From contig JAASTF010000053.1 in the NCBI GenBank assembly GCA_021767525.1, forward strand, positions 1-14,170: a stretch of 14,170 nt of DNA. Reading direction: 5' to 3'. Made by a program: the position numbers and the translations under genes. Under the pieces are notes generated by a model. It was not told the origin of the DNA and did not search any database. It was given only the letters and a program-made list of their open reading frames with translations. Within the stretch, counting starts at the first letter, position 1. Every line of letters starts with the position of its first letter. The DNA is from Paracoccaceae bacterium. GTDB taxonomy: Bacteria; Pseudomonadota; Alphaproteobacteria; Rhodobacterales; Rhodobacteraceae. This document shows, piece by piece, positions 1 to 6,196 of this stretch.

Positions 1-1572
1 CAGGCCGTCAAGGGCGGCGTGAAAGAGGCGCATGGCACCCCGCGCGAGTTCACCACCATCACCGTGACCGACGGGATCGCGATGGGCCACGAAGGGATGC
101 GCAGTTCGCTGGCCAGTCGCGAGGCGATTGCCGACACCGTCGAGCTGACCATGCGCGGCCATTGCTATGACGCCATCGTGGGCCTGGCGGGCTGTGACAA
201 GTCGCTGCCGGGCATGATGATGGCGATGGTGCGTCTGAACGTGCCGTCGGTCTTTATCTATGGCGGTTCGATCCTGCCGGGCAAGGCGCCGCAGATCAGC
301 GAAATCCCCGAGGAATTCCGCACCCGCGACCTGACCGTGCAGGACATGTTCGAGGCCGTCGGCTGGCACCAGAACCAGCAGATGTCGGACAAGGCACTGG
401 ATGCGCTGGAGCGCGTGGCCTGCCCGTCGGCCGGCGCTTGTGGCGGGCAGTTCACCGCAAACACGATGGCCTGCGTGTCCGAGGCGATCGGCCTGGCGCT
501 GATGAACAGCTCGGGCATGCCGGCACCGTACGAGTCGCGCGACCAATATGCCGAGGCCTCGGGCCGTGCGGTGATGACCCTGCTTGAGAAAAACATCCGC
601 GCGCGTGACGTGGTGACGCGCCAAAGCCTGGAAAACGCCGCGCGCGTCGTGGCCTGCACCGGCGGCTCGACCAATGCCGGCTTGCACCTGCCCGCCATCG
701 CGCATGAGGCTGGGATCGAGTTCTACCTTGAAGATGTCTGCGACATCTTCCGCGACACGCCCTATTTCGTCGACCTGAAACCGGGTGGCCAATACGTGGC
801 GAAGGATCTGTATGACGCGGGCGGCATTCCGGTGGTGATGAAAGAGCTGCGCAAGGCCGGCCTGATCCACGAGGATTGCATGACCGCCACCGGCCGCTCG
901 ATCGGCGAAGAGCTGGACACGATCGAGCGCGAGGCCGACGGCAAGGTGATCTATCCCATCGAGAAACCGCTGACCAAGACCGGCGGCGTCGTGGGCCTGA
1001 AGGGCAACCTGGCCCCGCAGGGCGCCATCGTGAAGGTGGCGGGCATCGACACCCAGCACCAGCGTTTCGTCGGCCCCGCGCGCGTTTTCGAATGCGAGGA
1101 AGATGCCTTTGCCGCCGTGAAGGCGCGCGAATACAAAGAGGGCGAGGTGATCGTCATCCGCAACGAAGGCCCCGCTGGCGGCCCCGGCATGCGCGAGATG
1201 CTGGCCACCACCGCCGCCCTGTCGGGCCAGGGCATGGGCAAGAAAGTGGCGCTGATCACCGATGGCCGTTTCTCGGGCGCGACGCGCGGGTTCTGCGTGG
1301 GCCATGTCGGCCCCGAGGCGGCGCATGGCGGCCCCATCGCCCTGCTGCAAAACGGCGATACCATCACCATCGACGCGACCACCGGCGAGCTGTCGGTGGA
1401 CCTGAGCGACGACGAGCTGGAAAAGCGCAAGGCCGAGTGGAAAGGCCCGCGCAAGACGATCTACACCTCGGGCGCGCTGTGGAAATACGCGCAGCTGGTG
1501 GGCGAGACATACAAGGGTGCGGTGACCCATCCCGGGGCCGAGGCCGAGGCGCATGTCTATATGGACCTTTAA
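1..1572 (+). CDS. ilvD: Dihydroxy-acid dehydratase, 5' end cut by window edge
   Basis: Dehydrates 2,3-dihydroxyisovalerate and 2,3-dihydroxy-3-methylvalerate to the 2-keto acids, the third shared step of valine and isoleucine synthesis, in the cytoplasm. The reading frame is open from base 1, so the GTG at 19 is internal and the true start lies to the left. 523 residues are visible; the family usually has about 560-615. Two cysteines of the Fe-S site are visible: the one in GCDKSLPG (codon at 193) and the one in GACGG (codon at 439). The first ligand cysteine would lie in the missing part. The Lys of CDKS is the expected metal-binding carbamylated lysine. The GRFSG motif carries the proposed catalytic serine (codon at 1273). 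Membership of the IlvD/Edd family is certain. A sugar-acid dehydratase paralogue cannot be fully excluded, but length and motifs fit DHAD best. Confidence 0.96.
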   Translation, partial: QAVKGGVKEAHGTPREFTTITVTDGIAMGHEGMRSSLASREAIADTVELTMRGHCYDAIVGLAGCDKSLPGMMMAMVRLNVPSVFIYGGSILPGKAPQISEIPEEFRTRDLTVQDMFEAVGWHQNQQMSDKALDALERVACPSAGACGGQFTANTMACVSEAIGLALMNSSGMPAPYESRDQYAEASGRAVMTLLEKNIRARDVVTRQSLENAARVVACTGGSTNAGLHLPAIAHEAGIEFYLEDVCDIFRDTPYFVDLKPGGQYVAKDLYDAGGIPVVMKELRKAGLIHEDCMTATGRSIGEELDTIEREADGKVIYPIEKPLTKTGGVVGLKGNLAPQGAIVKVAGIDTQHQRFVGPARVFECEEDAFAAVKAREYKEGEVIVIRNEGPAGGPGMREMLATTAALSGQGMGKKVALITDGRFSGATRGFCVGHVGPEAAHGGPIALLQNGDTITIDATTGELSVDLSDDELEKRKAEWKGPRKTIYTSGALWKYAQLVGETYKGAVTHPGAEAEAHVYMDL

Positions 1573-1579
1573 GGTCCGG

Positions 1580-2329
1580 ATGCGGGGCGTCGCGGCTGGC
1601 CGGCCCTTGCGCCCCGCCCTTGCGTTTTGCGCGGTCGCGGCACTGGCGGGGTGCCAGGATACGCTGTCGCTGCTGTCGGCTGGCGGGGCGACCGCGGGCG
1701 AAGCGGGCCGCGCGGTTCCCGTCACGCGACGGGCCGAACTGGGCGGTGGCACGGTCGTCGTGGTGCCTCCCGCGGGCTATTGCCTGGACAAATCCAGCAT
1801 CGCGAACCGCGCCGGTGGCGGCTTTGCCCTGATCGCCAGCTGCGAGTCGCTGACCGGGCGTCCGGCTGGTCTGCTGGTCGAACCGGCGGTGATCACCGTT
1901 TCGGTGTCGCGGCCCGGCGGTTCGGGCAACCAGCCCGAGGCCGAGCTGCTGGCGCAGGCGCTGCCCGACACCGCCCCGTTACGCGCGGCGAATGGCGACG
2001 GGCTGACCATCGTGCATGTCGCAGGCCAGGACGGCGCCTTGCCCGGCGCGCGCGGTGACACGCGGCATTGGCGGGGGGCGATGTCGGTCAACGGGCGGCT
2101 TGTCGGGTTGGCGGTTTACGGTGCGGCGGGCAGCGCGATTGCAGGCGCCGAGGGCGAGCGTTTGCTGGTCGCCCAGGCCGAATTGATCCGCGATCAAAGC
2201 CCAACCCGGGCCGCCGCGCCCCCGGCCCCCGCGGCCAGCCAGGCCGCCGCCGCGGACGCAAGCGCCGATCCGCAGGTGGCCGAGCGACGGCAACCGCGAC
2301 GCGGTATTTTCAGCCGTTTGTTTCCATAG
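1580..2329 (+). CDS. Putative outer-membrane lipoprotein of unknown function
   Basis: Not recognised beyond being a lipoprotein. Starting at ATG 1580 it has 249 residues. A basic N-terminus and a hydrophobic Ala/Leu stretch lead to a lipobox LAGC with Cys25. Gln at +2 suggests sorting to the outer membrane. The middle (about 60-200) contains the phrase GYCLDKSS and looks like a compact alpha/beta domain. The last 45 residues are Ala/Pro-rich low complexity ending in a basic GIFSRLFP tail. An ATG at 1553 is in frame and overlaps ilvD, but it has no ribosome site and would put nine extra residues before the signal peptide. The 1580 ATG has AAGG five bases upstream and leaves a 7-base gap after ilvD, so the two are probably co-transcribed. 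Rhodobacterales often have such small lipoproteins; no link to amino acid synthesis is implied. Confidence 0.8.
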   Translation: MRGVAAGRPLRPALAFCAVAALAGCQDTLSLLSAGGATAGEAGRAVPVTRRAELGGGTVVVVPPAGYCLDKSSIANRAGGGFALIASCESLTGRPAGLLVEPAVITVSVSRPGGSGNQPEAELLAQALPDTAPLRAANGDGLTIVHVAGQDGALPGARGDTRHWRGAMSVNGRLVGLAVYGAAGSAIAGAEGERLLVAQAELIRDQSPTRAAAPPAPAASQAAAADASADPQVAERRQPRRGIFSRLFP

Positions 2330-2346
2330 GACTTTTTATTTATCTT
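2318..2346 (+). promoter_or_regulatory. Candidate sigma70-type promoter for the 2389 gene
   Basis: TTGTTT (2318-2323), a 17-base spacer, then TATCTT (2341-2346). It overlaps the last codons of the lipoprotein gene and lies in the most AT-rich short stretch of the left part. The -35 and -10 match consensus at 3/6 and 4/6, so this rests on spacing and base composition only. Confidence 0.35.
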
Positions 2347-2388
2347 TTCGACTCATACAGTTTCGGAAATCGAAACATCGGGGCAGGC

Positions 2389-3153
2389 ATGGCAGGACGG
2401 TTTCTACGAACGATGGTCTTTCGCGCATCGCTGCGGCGGTGGGCGGCGGCGGCGCGCAATGCCGATACCGCCAGCCTGGGCCAGCTGCGCCAACAGCGCA
2501 GCCGGGCGCGCCGCCTGCGTCACCACCTGGACCAGCTGATTTTCAAGGCCGAGAACCGGCTGGCCCTGCCGATGATCGGTTCGACCACCTTTCGCAAGCC
2601 CGCCAATTCCGATTGGTCCTGGCGGCCCGAGCTGTGGCGCGGCCCGCTGCCCAGGCCGGGCATCGCCGCGGCGCGCAACAAATCGGCGTTGGGCGACGAG
2701 GTGACGCTGTTTCACGATTGCGCCTTTTCCGAGCTGACCCTGCGCCAGATCCGCAACCAGCGCGAGGCCGACCTGGCCCCTTACGGGGTGCAGATGGACG
2801 TGTTTCGCTTTGACGGGTCGTACCTGTCGCTGGTCATCGCCTTGCCGCCGGGCGCGACCACCGGGCTGAAACGGCGGCACCTGATCCGGCTGGACACCAT
2901 CTTGGAAATGGAAAAGCCGTTGGAAATCTTTGCCCGGCTCAACATCAAGCACGGCCCCAATACCGAGCAGATCGTGCGCGAGTTGCCCCTGCACGAAGAA
3001 GAGGTGATGGTCGAGTTCGACCTGGCCTATACCAAGCTGAACGAAAAGCGGATCGAGCGCGCCTGGCTGGACCTGATTTTCGAAGGCCCCGAGATGAACA
3101 TGGTCACGATCCGCGACGTGACCTTCAGCCGCCGGCCCCGCGCCGAATTGTGA
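2389..3153 (+). CDS. Conserved uncharacterised protein, probably DUF6478 family
   Basis: A 254-residue protein of unknown function. It resembles, from memory, the Rhodobacterales family DUF6478; the name is a recollection, not a search result. The first 50 residues are very basic (many Arg, few acids) and predicted helical. From about residue 100 the protein becomes a regular alternation of short hydrophobic strands, with a phrase FRFDGSYLSLVI and the well-kept segments EMEKPLEIFARLN and KHGPNTEQIVREL. It ends in SRRPRAEL. This suggests a beta-sandwich-like domain with a basic N-terminal arm. No signal peptide, membrane segment or catalytic motif is evident. The frame is open back to an ATG at 2068 inside the lipoprotein gene, but that extension reads as out-of-frame shadow. 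ATG 2389, after a GGGG run, begins the sensible protein. The next gene starts 12 bases after its stop. Confidence 0.75.
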   Translation: MAGRFLRTMVFRASLRRWAAAARNADTASLGQLRQQRSRARRLRHHLDQLIFKAENRLALPMIGSTTFRKPANSDWSWRPELWRGPLPRPGIAAARNKSALGDEVTLFHDCAFSELTLRQIRNQREADLAPYGVQMDVFRFDGSYLSLVIALPPGATTGLKRRHLIRLDTILEMEKPLEIFARLNIKHGPNTEQIVRELPLHEEEVMVEFDLAYTKLNEKRIERAWLDLIFEGPEMNMVTIRDVTFSRRPRAEL

Positions 3154-3165
3154 CGGAGCGATGCG

Positions 3166-3543
3166 ATGAGCAGCATGACATTGACCAAGACCCGCCTGTT
3201 CGAGGGCGTGTGGGAAGGCGTTCTGACGATGCGCGAGGGCGGCAAAAGCCAGCCCGCGATCGCGGTGACGCATCTGGGCCAGCCCATTGATGGGGTCGAC
3301 GTGATCGAGGATCGCGAAAGGGGCCACTGGGTCGTACGGGTGCCGATCCCGGCAAAGATGCTGTCGGACGGGGTGCAGACCTTTCTGATCAGCGACCCGG
3401 ACAGCGGCGAAACGCTGGAAAGCTTTGCCGTGCTGGCGGGCGAGGCGATGGGCGACGATATCCGCGCCGAGTTGCAGCTGCTGCGCGAAGAATTGGACAT
3501 GCTGAAACGCGCCTTCCGGCGCCATTGCGTCGAGACGATGTAG
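3166..3543 (+). CDS. Small uncharacterised protein, partner gene of 2389-3153
   Basis: 125 residues, not recognised. Residues 1-85 look like a series of short beta strands (phrases WEGVLTM, HWVVRVPIP, TFLISDPDSGETLESF), with no signal peptide. Residues 95-121 form an acidic-to-basic amphipathic helix with leucines at heptad-like spacing (ELQLLREELDMLKRAF), a possible short coiled coil for oligomerisation. The ATG at 3166 has GGAG at 3155-3158, seven bases upstream. An ATG at 3161 is in another frame. Its 12-base gap to the preceding uncharacterised gene indicates one operon, so the two products may act together; that is inference from position. It could be a structural or adaptor protein. No enzyme motif is seen. 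Confidence 0.75.
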   Translation: MSSMTLTKTRLFEGVWEGVLTMREGGKSQPAIAVTHLGQPIDGVDVIEDRERGHWVVRVPIPAKMLSDGVQTFLISDPDSGETLESFAVLAGEAMGDDIRAELQLLREELDMLKRAFRRHCVETM

Positions 3544-3580
3544 GCGCCTATGGTGGTGGTCGTAACCAGGGAGGGCCGCC

Positions 3581-3880
3581 ATGATTACCGAAATCGTCCG
3601 CTTTGACATCGCCGAGGAGATCGACCGTGACGAGGTGATCCGCCGGTTCGAAACCACGATGCCGGCCTGGGCGGAAAACCCCAAGCTGGTGCGCAAATAT
3701 TACCTGTTCGACGAAGAAACACGCCAGGGCGGCGGCGTCTATCTGTGGCCCGACAAGGCCAGCGCCCAAGAGGCCCATGACGACGCCTGGTGCGACCGCG
3801 CCGAACAGCTTTATGGCAGCCGCCCGACATTCGAATACTTCGAAACGCCCTGCATCGTGGATAATTCCGGCAGGGGCTGA
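3581..3880 (+). CDS. YdhR-like putative monooxygenase (dimeric alpha/beta barrel)
   Basis: A 99-residue protein close in length and sequence pattern to E. coli YdhR (about 100 residues), a small ferredoxin-like dimeric alpha/beta-barrel protein called a putative monooxygenase on structural grounds. The characteristic run is the middle-to-end part: LVRKYYLFDEETRQGGGVYLW followed by a helix rich in Ala and acids, then a strand around EYFETP near the C-terminus. No cofactor site is expected in this family, and its substrate is unknown. A very strong ribosome site AGGGAGGG at 3568-3575 sits five bases before the ATG. It lies 37 bases after the 125-residue gene and ends just before the paired inverted repeats, so it may close that transcription unit. 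No functional link to fadH downstream is shown. Confidence 0.8.
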   Translation: MITEIVRFDIAEEIDRDEVIRRFETTMPAWAENPKLVRKYYLFDEETRQGGGVYLWPDKASAQEAHDDAWCDRAEQLYGSRPTFEYFETPCIVDNSGRG

Positions 3881-3885
3881 GCGGC

Positions 3886-3910
3886 GCAATTTCTTGAACC
3901 AAGAAATTGC
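3886..3910. repeat. Perfect inverted repeat 1 (11-bp arms, 3-base loop)
   Basis: Arms GCAATTTCTTG (3886-3896) and CAAGAAATTGC (3900-3910) are exactly complementary around AAC. It begins 5 bases after the stop of the YdhR-like gene and is far more AT-rich than its surroundings. It could be an RNA stem-loop (3' end protection or bidirectional terminator, though no T tract follows), a dispersed repeat unit, or a protein-binding palindrome. Confidence 0.85.
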
Positions 3911-3911
3911 C

Positions 3912-3934
3912 CACAAATCCGTGTCGGATTTGTG
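3912..3934. repeat. Perfect inverted repeat 2 (10-bp arms, 3-base loop)
   Basis: Arms CACAAATCCG (3912-3921) and CGGATTTGTG (3925-3934) are exactly complementary around TGT. One base separates it from inverted repeat 1, giving a tandem double hairpin of matching geometry. The two arms differ in sequence from repeat 1, so this is not a simple duplication. Confidence 0.85.
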
Positions 3935-3948
3935 CCGGCCGGGCTGAC

Positions 3949-3974
3949 GCGGCGTTGCGCGTGACAAGCGCCGC
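3949..3974. other. GC-rich stem-loop in the fadH leader
   Basis: GCGGCG (3949-3954) pairs with CGCCGC (3969-3974) and TTG (3955-3957) with CAA (3965-3967), leaving one bulged G at 3968 and a 7-base loop. It is the third fold in the 136-base gap between the YdhR-like gene and fadH. No convincing promoter is seen in this gap. Confidence 0.4.
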
Positions 3975-4016
3975 CTGGCTGCGCCACTCTGCGCCCAAGC
4001 CAGGGAGGTTTCGCCA

Positions 4017-6041
4017 ATGTCAGCATATCCGCATCTTCTGTCGCCGCTCGATCTGGGCTTTACCACGCTGAAGAACCGCGTGCTCATGGGCTCGATGCAT
4101 ACCGGGTTGGAGGAAACCAAGGACTGGAACCGCGTGGCCGAGTTCTATGCCGAACGCGCGCGGGGTGACGTGGGGCTGATGGTCACCGGCGGCATGGCCC
4201 CCAACCGCGAGGGGGGCGTGTTTCCCGGGGCGGCCGGCCTTTTCACGCCGGATGACATTGCCAACCACCGCATCGTCACCGACCGAGTGCATGACGCAGG
4301 CGGCAAGATCGCGATGCAGATCCTGCATGCGGGCCGCTATGCCTATAGCCCGGAATGCGTCAGCGCCAGCGCGGTGAAATCGCCCATCTCGCCCTTTCCG
4401 CCGAAAGAGTTGGATGAAGAGGGCATTCAGAAACAGCTGAACGACATTGCCACCGCCGCCGCCCGGGCGCGCGAAGCGGGCTATGACGGGGTCGAGGTGA
4501 TGGGCTCGGAAGGGTATTTCATCAACCAGTTCCTGGTCACCCATACCAACAAGCGCACCGATGATTGGGGCGGCAGCTACGAGAACCGGATGCGCGTGGC
4601 GATCGAGGCGGTGACGCGCGCGCGCGAAAAGGCGGGTGACGATTTCATCATCATCTACCGGCTGTCGATGATCGACCTGGTGCCCAATGGCTCGACCTAT
4701 GACGAGGTGGTGCAGCTGGCGCAAGAGATCGAAAAGGCCGGCGCCACCATCATCAACACCGGGATCGGCTGGCACGAGGCGCGGATTCCGACCATCGCCA
4801 CCTCGGTGCCGCGGGCGGCCTTTGCGTGGGTGACGAAAAAGCTGATGGGCAAGGTTGGGATTCCGGTCATCACCTCGAACCGGATCAACACGCCCGAGGT
4901 GGCCGAGCAGGTCTTGGCCGAGGGCTGCGCCGACATGGTCAGCCTGGCCCGGCCGATGCTGGCCGATGCGCATTTCGTGAAAAAGGCGGCCCAGGGGCGC
5001 ACCGCCCAGATCGCGCCCTGCATCGCGTGCAACCAGGCCTGCCTGGATCATACGTTCAGCGGCAAGATCAGCTCGTGCCTGGTGAACCCGCGCGCCTGCT
5101 ACGAGACGGAAATCGTGATCGACAAGGCGCCCGCATCCAAGCGCGTGGCAGTGGTGGGCGCGGGCCCTGCGGGCCTGTCGGCGGCGCTGACCGCGGCCGA
5201 GCGCGGGCACGAGGTGACGGTTTTCGACAAGTCCGACCGCATCGGCGGGCAGCTGAACATGGCGCGCGTCATCCCGGGCAAGGAAGAGTTTCACGGGCTG
5301 GTCGACTGGTTCGCCACGATGGTCGACGCCGCCGGCATCACCCCGCGCCTGGGGCAAGAGGCGGGGGTGGACGACCTGGCGGGCTTTGACGAGGTGATCA
5401 TCGCCACCGGCGTGGTGCCCCGCGACCCGGAAATCCCCGGGCAGGATCGTGACAACGTGCTGTCCTATATCGACGTGCTTTCGGGCAAGGCACCCGTGGG
5501 CGCGCGCGTCGCCATCATCGGCGCGGGCGGCATCGGGTTCGACGTGGCCGAGTATCTGACCACCGATCATTCGCCCACCACCGACCTGCCGGAATGGATG
5601 CGCGAATGGGGTGTGACCGACCCGGAACAGGCGCGCAGCGGGTTGGCGCCCGAGGGCCCGCAACCGGCGCCGCCCACGCGACAGGTCACGCTGATGCAGC
5701 GCAAGGCCAAGGCGTTGGGCAAGGGCCTGGGCAAGACGACGGGCTGGATTCACCGCGCCAGCCTGAAGATGAAGGGCGTCGAGATGCTGGGCGGCGTGAA
5801 TTACGAGCGTATCGACGATGCCGGCCTGCATGTCAGTTTCGGCGAAGCCCGCGAAACCCCCCGCGTGATCGAGGTGGATACCATCGTGATGTGTGCCGGG
5901 CAGCTGTCGGAACGCAGCCTGGCCGACGCGTTTGAGGCCAAGGGAATCCCCTGCCACGTGATTGGCGGGGCCGATGTTGCTGCCGAGCTTGATGCCAAGC
6001 GCGCCATCGACCAGGGCACACGGCTGGCGGCTGCGCTGTGA
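4017..6041 (+). CDS. fadH: 2,4-dienoyl-CoA reductase (NADPH), FadH type
   Basis: Reduces 2,4-dienoyl-CoA with NADPH so that unsaturated fatty acids can pass through beta-oxidation. At 674 residues it aligns almost end to end with the 672-residue E. coli enzyme. The N-terminal FMN-binding TIM barrel (1 to about 330) keeps the opening LDLGFTTLKNRVLMGSMHTG. Tyr167 (in SEGYFIN) and His253 (in GWHEARIP) match catalytic Tyr166/His252 of E. coli. Cys335, Cys338, Cys342 and Cys354 match the 4Fe-4S ligands. A dinucleotide fold starts near residue 377 (VAVVGAGPAGLSAA, FAD), with a second glycine-rich motif near 498 (VAIIGAGGIGFDVA, NADPH). Late in the protein GLGKTTGWIHR is also kept. The start is fixed by AGGGAGG about nine bases upstream. 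It stands alone: a long structured leader precedes it and a hairpin element follows, so it is probably its own transcription unit. Confidence 0.96.
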   Translation: MSAYPHLLSPLDLGFTTLKNRVLMGSMHTGLEETKDWNRVAEFYAERARGDVGLMVTGGMAPNREGGVFPGAAGLFTPDDIANHRIVTDRVHDAGGKIAMQILHAGRYAYSPECVSASAVKSPISPFPPKELDEEGIQKQLNDIATAAARAREAGYDGVEVMGSEGYFINQFLVTHTNKRTDDWGGSYENRMRVAIEAVTRAREKAGDDFIIIYRLSMIDLVPNGSTYDEVVQLAQEIEKAGATIINTGIGWHEARIPTIATSVPRAAFAWVTKKLMGKVGIPVITSNRINTPEVAEQVLAEGCADMVSLARPMLADAHFVKKAAQGRTAQIAPCIACNQACLDHTFSGKISSCLVNPRACYETEIVIDKAPASKRVAVVGAGPAGLSAALTAAERGHEVTVFDKSDRIGGQLNMARVIPGKEEFHGLVDWFATMVDAAGITPRLGQEAGVDDLAGFDEVIIATGVVPRDPEIPGQDRDNVLSYIDVLSGKAPVGARVAIIGAGGIGFDVAEYLTTDHSPTTDLPEWMREWGVTDPEQARSGLAPEGPQPAPPTRQVTLMQRKAKALGKGLGKTTGWIHRASLKMKGVEMLGGVNYERIDDAGLHVSFGEARETPRVIEVDTIVMCAGQLSERSLADAFEAKGIPCHVIGGADVAAELDAKRAIDQGTRLAAAL

Positions 6042-6044
6042 TCT

Positions 6045-6096
6045 GGGGGGCGCTGCCCCCCGTCACCTGCGGTGACGCCCCCCGGGGTATTTGAAA
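6045..6096 (+). repeat. Double-hairpin intergenic element, copy 1
   Basis: Starts 3 bases after the fadH stop. Hairpin A: GGGGGGC (6045-6051) and GCCCCCC (6055-6061) with loop GCT. Hairpin B: GTCACC (6062-6067) and GGTGAC (6071-6076) with loop TGC. A tail follows with CCCCCCGGGGTATTT (6078-6092). The layout and tail match the element at 13420-13453 read on the other strand. From memory, similar GC hairpins followed by CCCCGGAGTATTT are common between genes in Rhodobacteraceae. It probably ends fadH transcription or protects its 3' end. Confidence 0.7.
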
Positions 6097-6128
6097 ACCC
6101 GAGAAGGTTTGGTGTGCCTAATAGAGCG

Positions 6129-6157
6129 GTGACAAGGCCCGCCTTGCGCTGTAGACT
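6129..6157 (+). promoter_or_regulatory. Sigma70-type promoter for the heparinase-like/purH unit
   Basis: GTGACA (6129-6134; 5/6 to the -35 consensus), exactly 17 bases, then TAGACT (6152-6157; 4/6 to the -10). It lies 40 bases before the ATG at 6197 and after the element that closes fadH, where a new promoter is needed. It is the best promoter-like match in the window. Confidence 0.5.
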
Positions 6158-6196
6158 GCCCGTAACCGCCGTCAGAGCGGGCAACGAGGCAGAGCA

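Noticed and set aside
876..1832. 318-codon + strand frame inside ilvD and the lipoprotein gene
   Set aside because: Arg/His-rich out-of-frame translation. It runs through the ilvD stop without a ribosome site.
2068..2388. Upstream extension of the 2389 gene to ATG 2068
   Set aside because: The added residues overlap the lipoprotein gene in another frame, look like shadow sequence, and cross the likely promoter.
2404..3696. 430-codon open frame on the - strand opposite the uncharacterised pair
   Set aside because: His/Gln/Arg-rich composition typical of antisense shadows. The + strand frames have well-placed ribosome sites and tight operon spacing.
3822..3846. TTCGAA repeated near the end of the YdhR-like gene as an operator
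   Set aside because: The repeats fall inside conserved codons (FEYFET) and are explained by protein sequence.
4020..5957. 645-codon open frame on the - strand opposite fadH
   Set aside because: It is a mirror of a GC-rich coding frame. Its translation is rich in His, Arg, Gly and Asp with no recognisable domain, while the + strand is an end-to-end FadH match.
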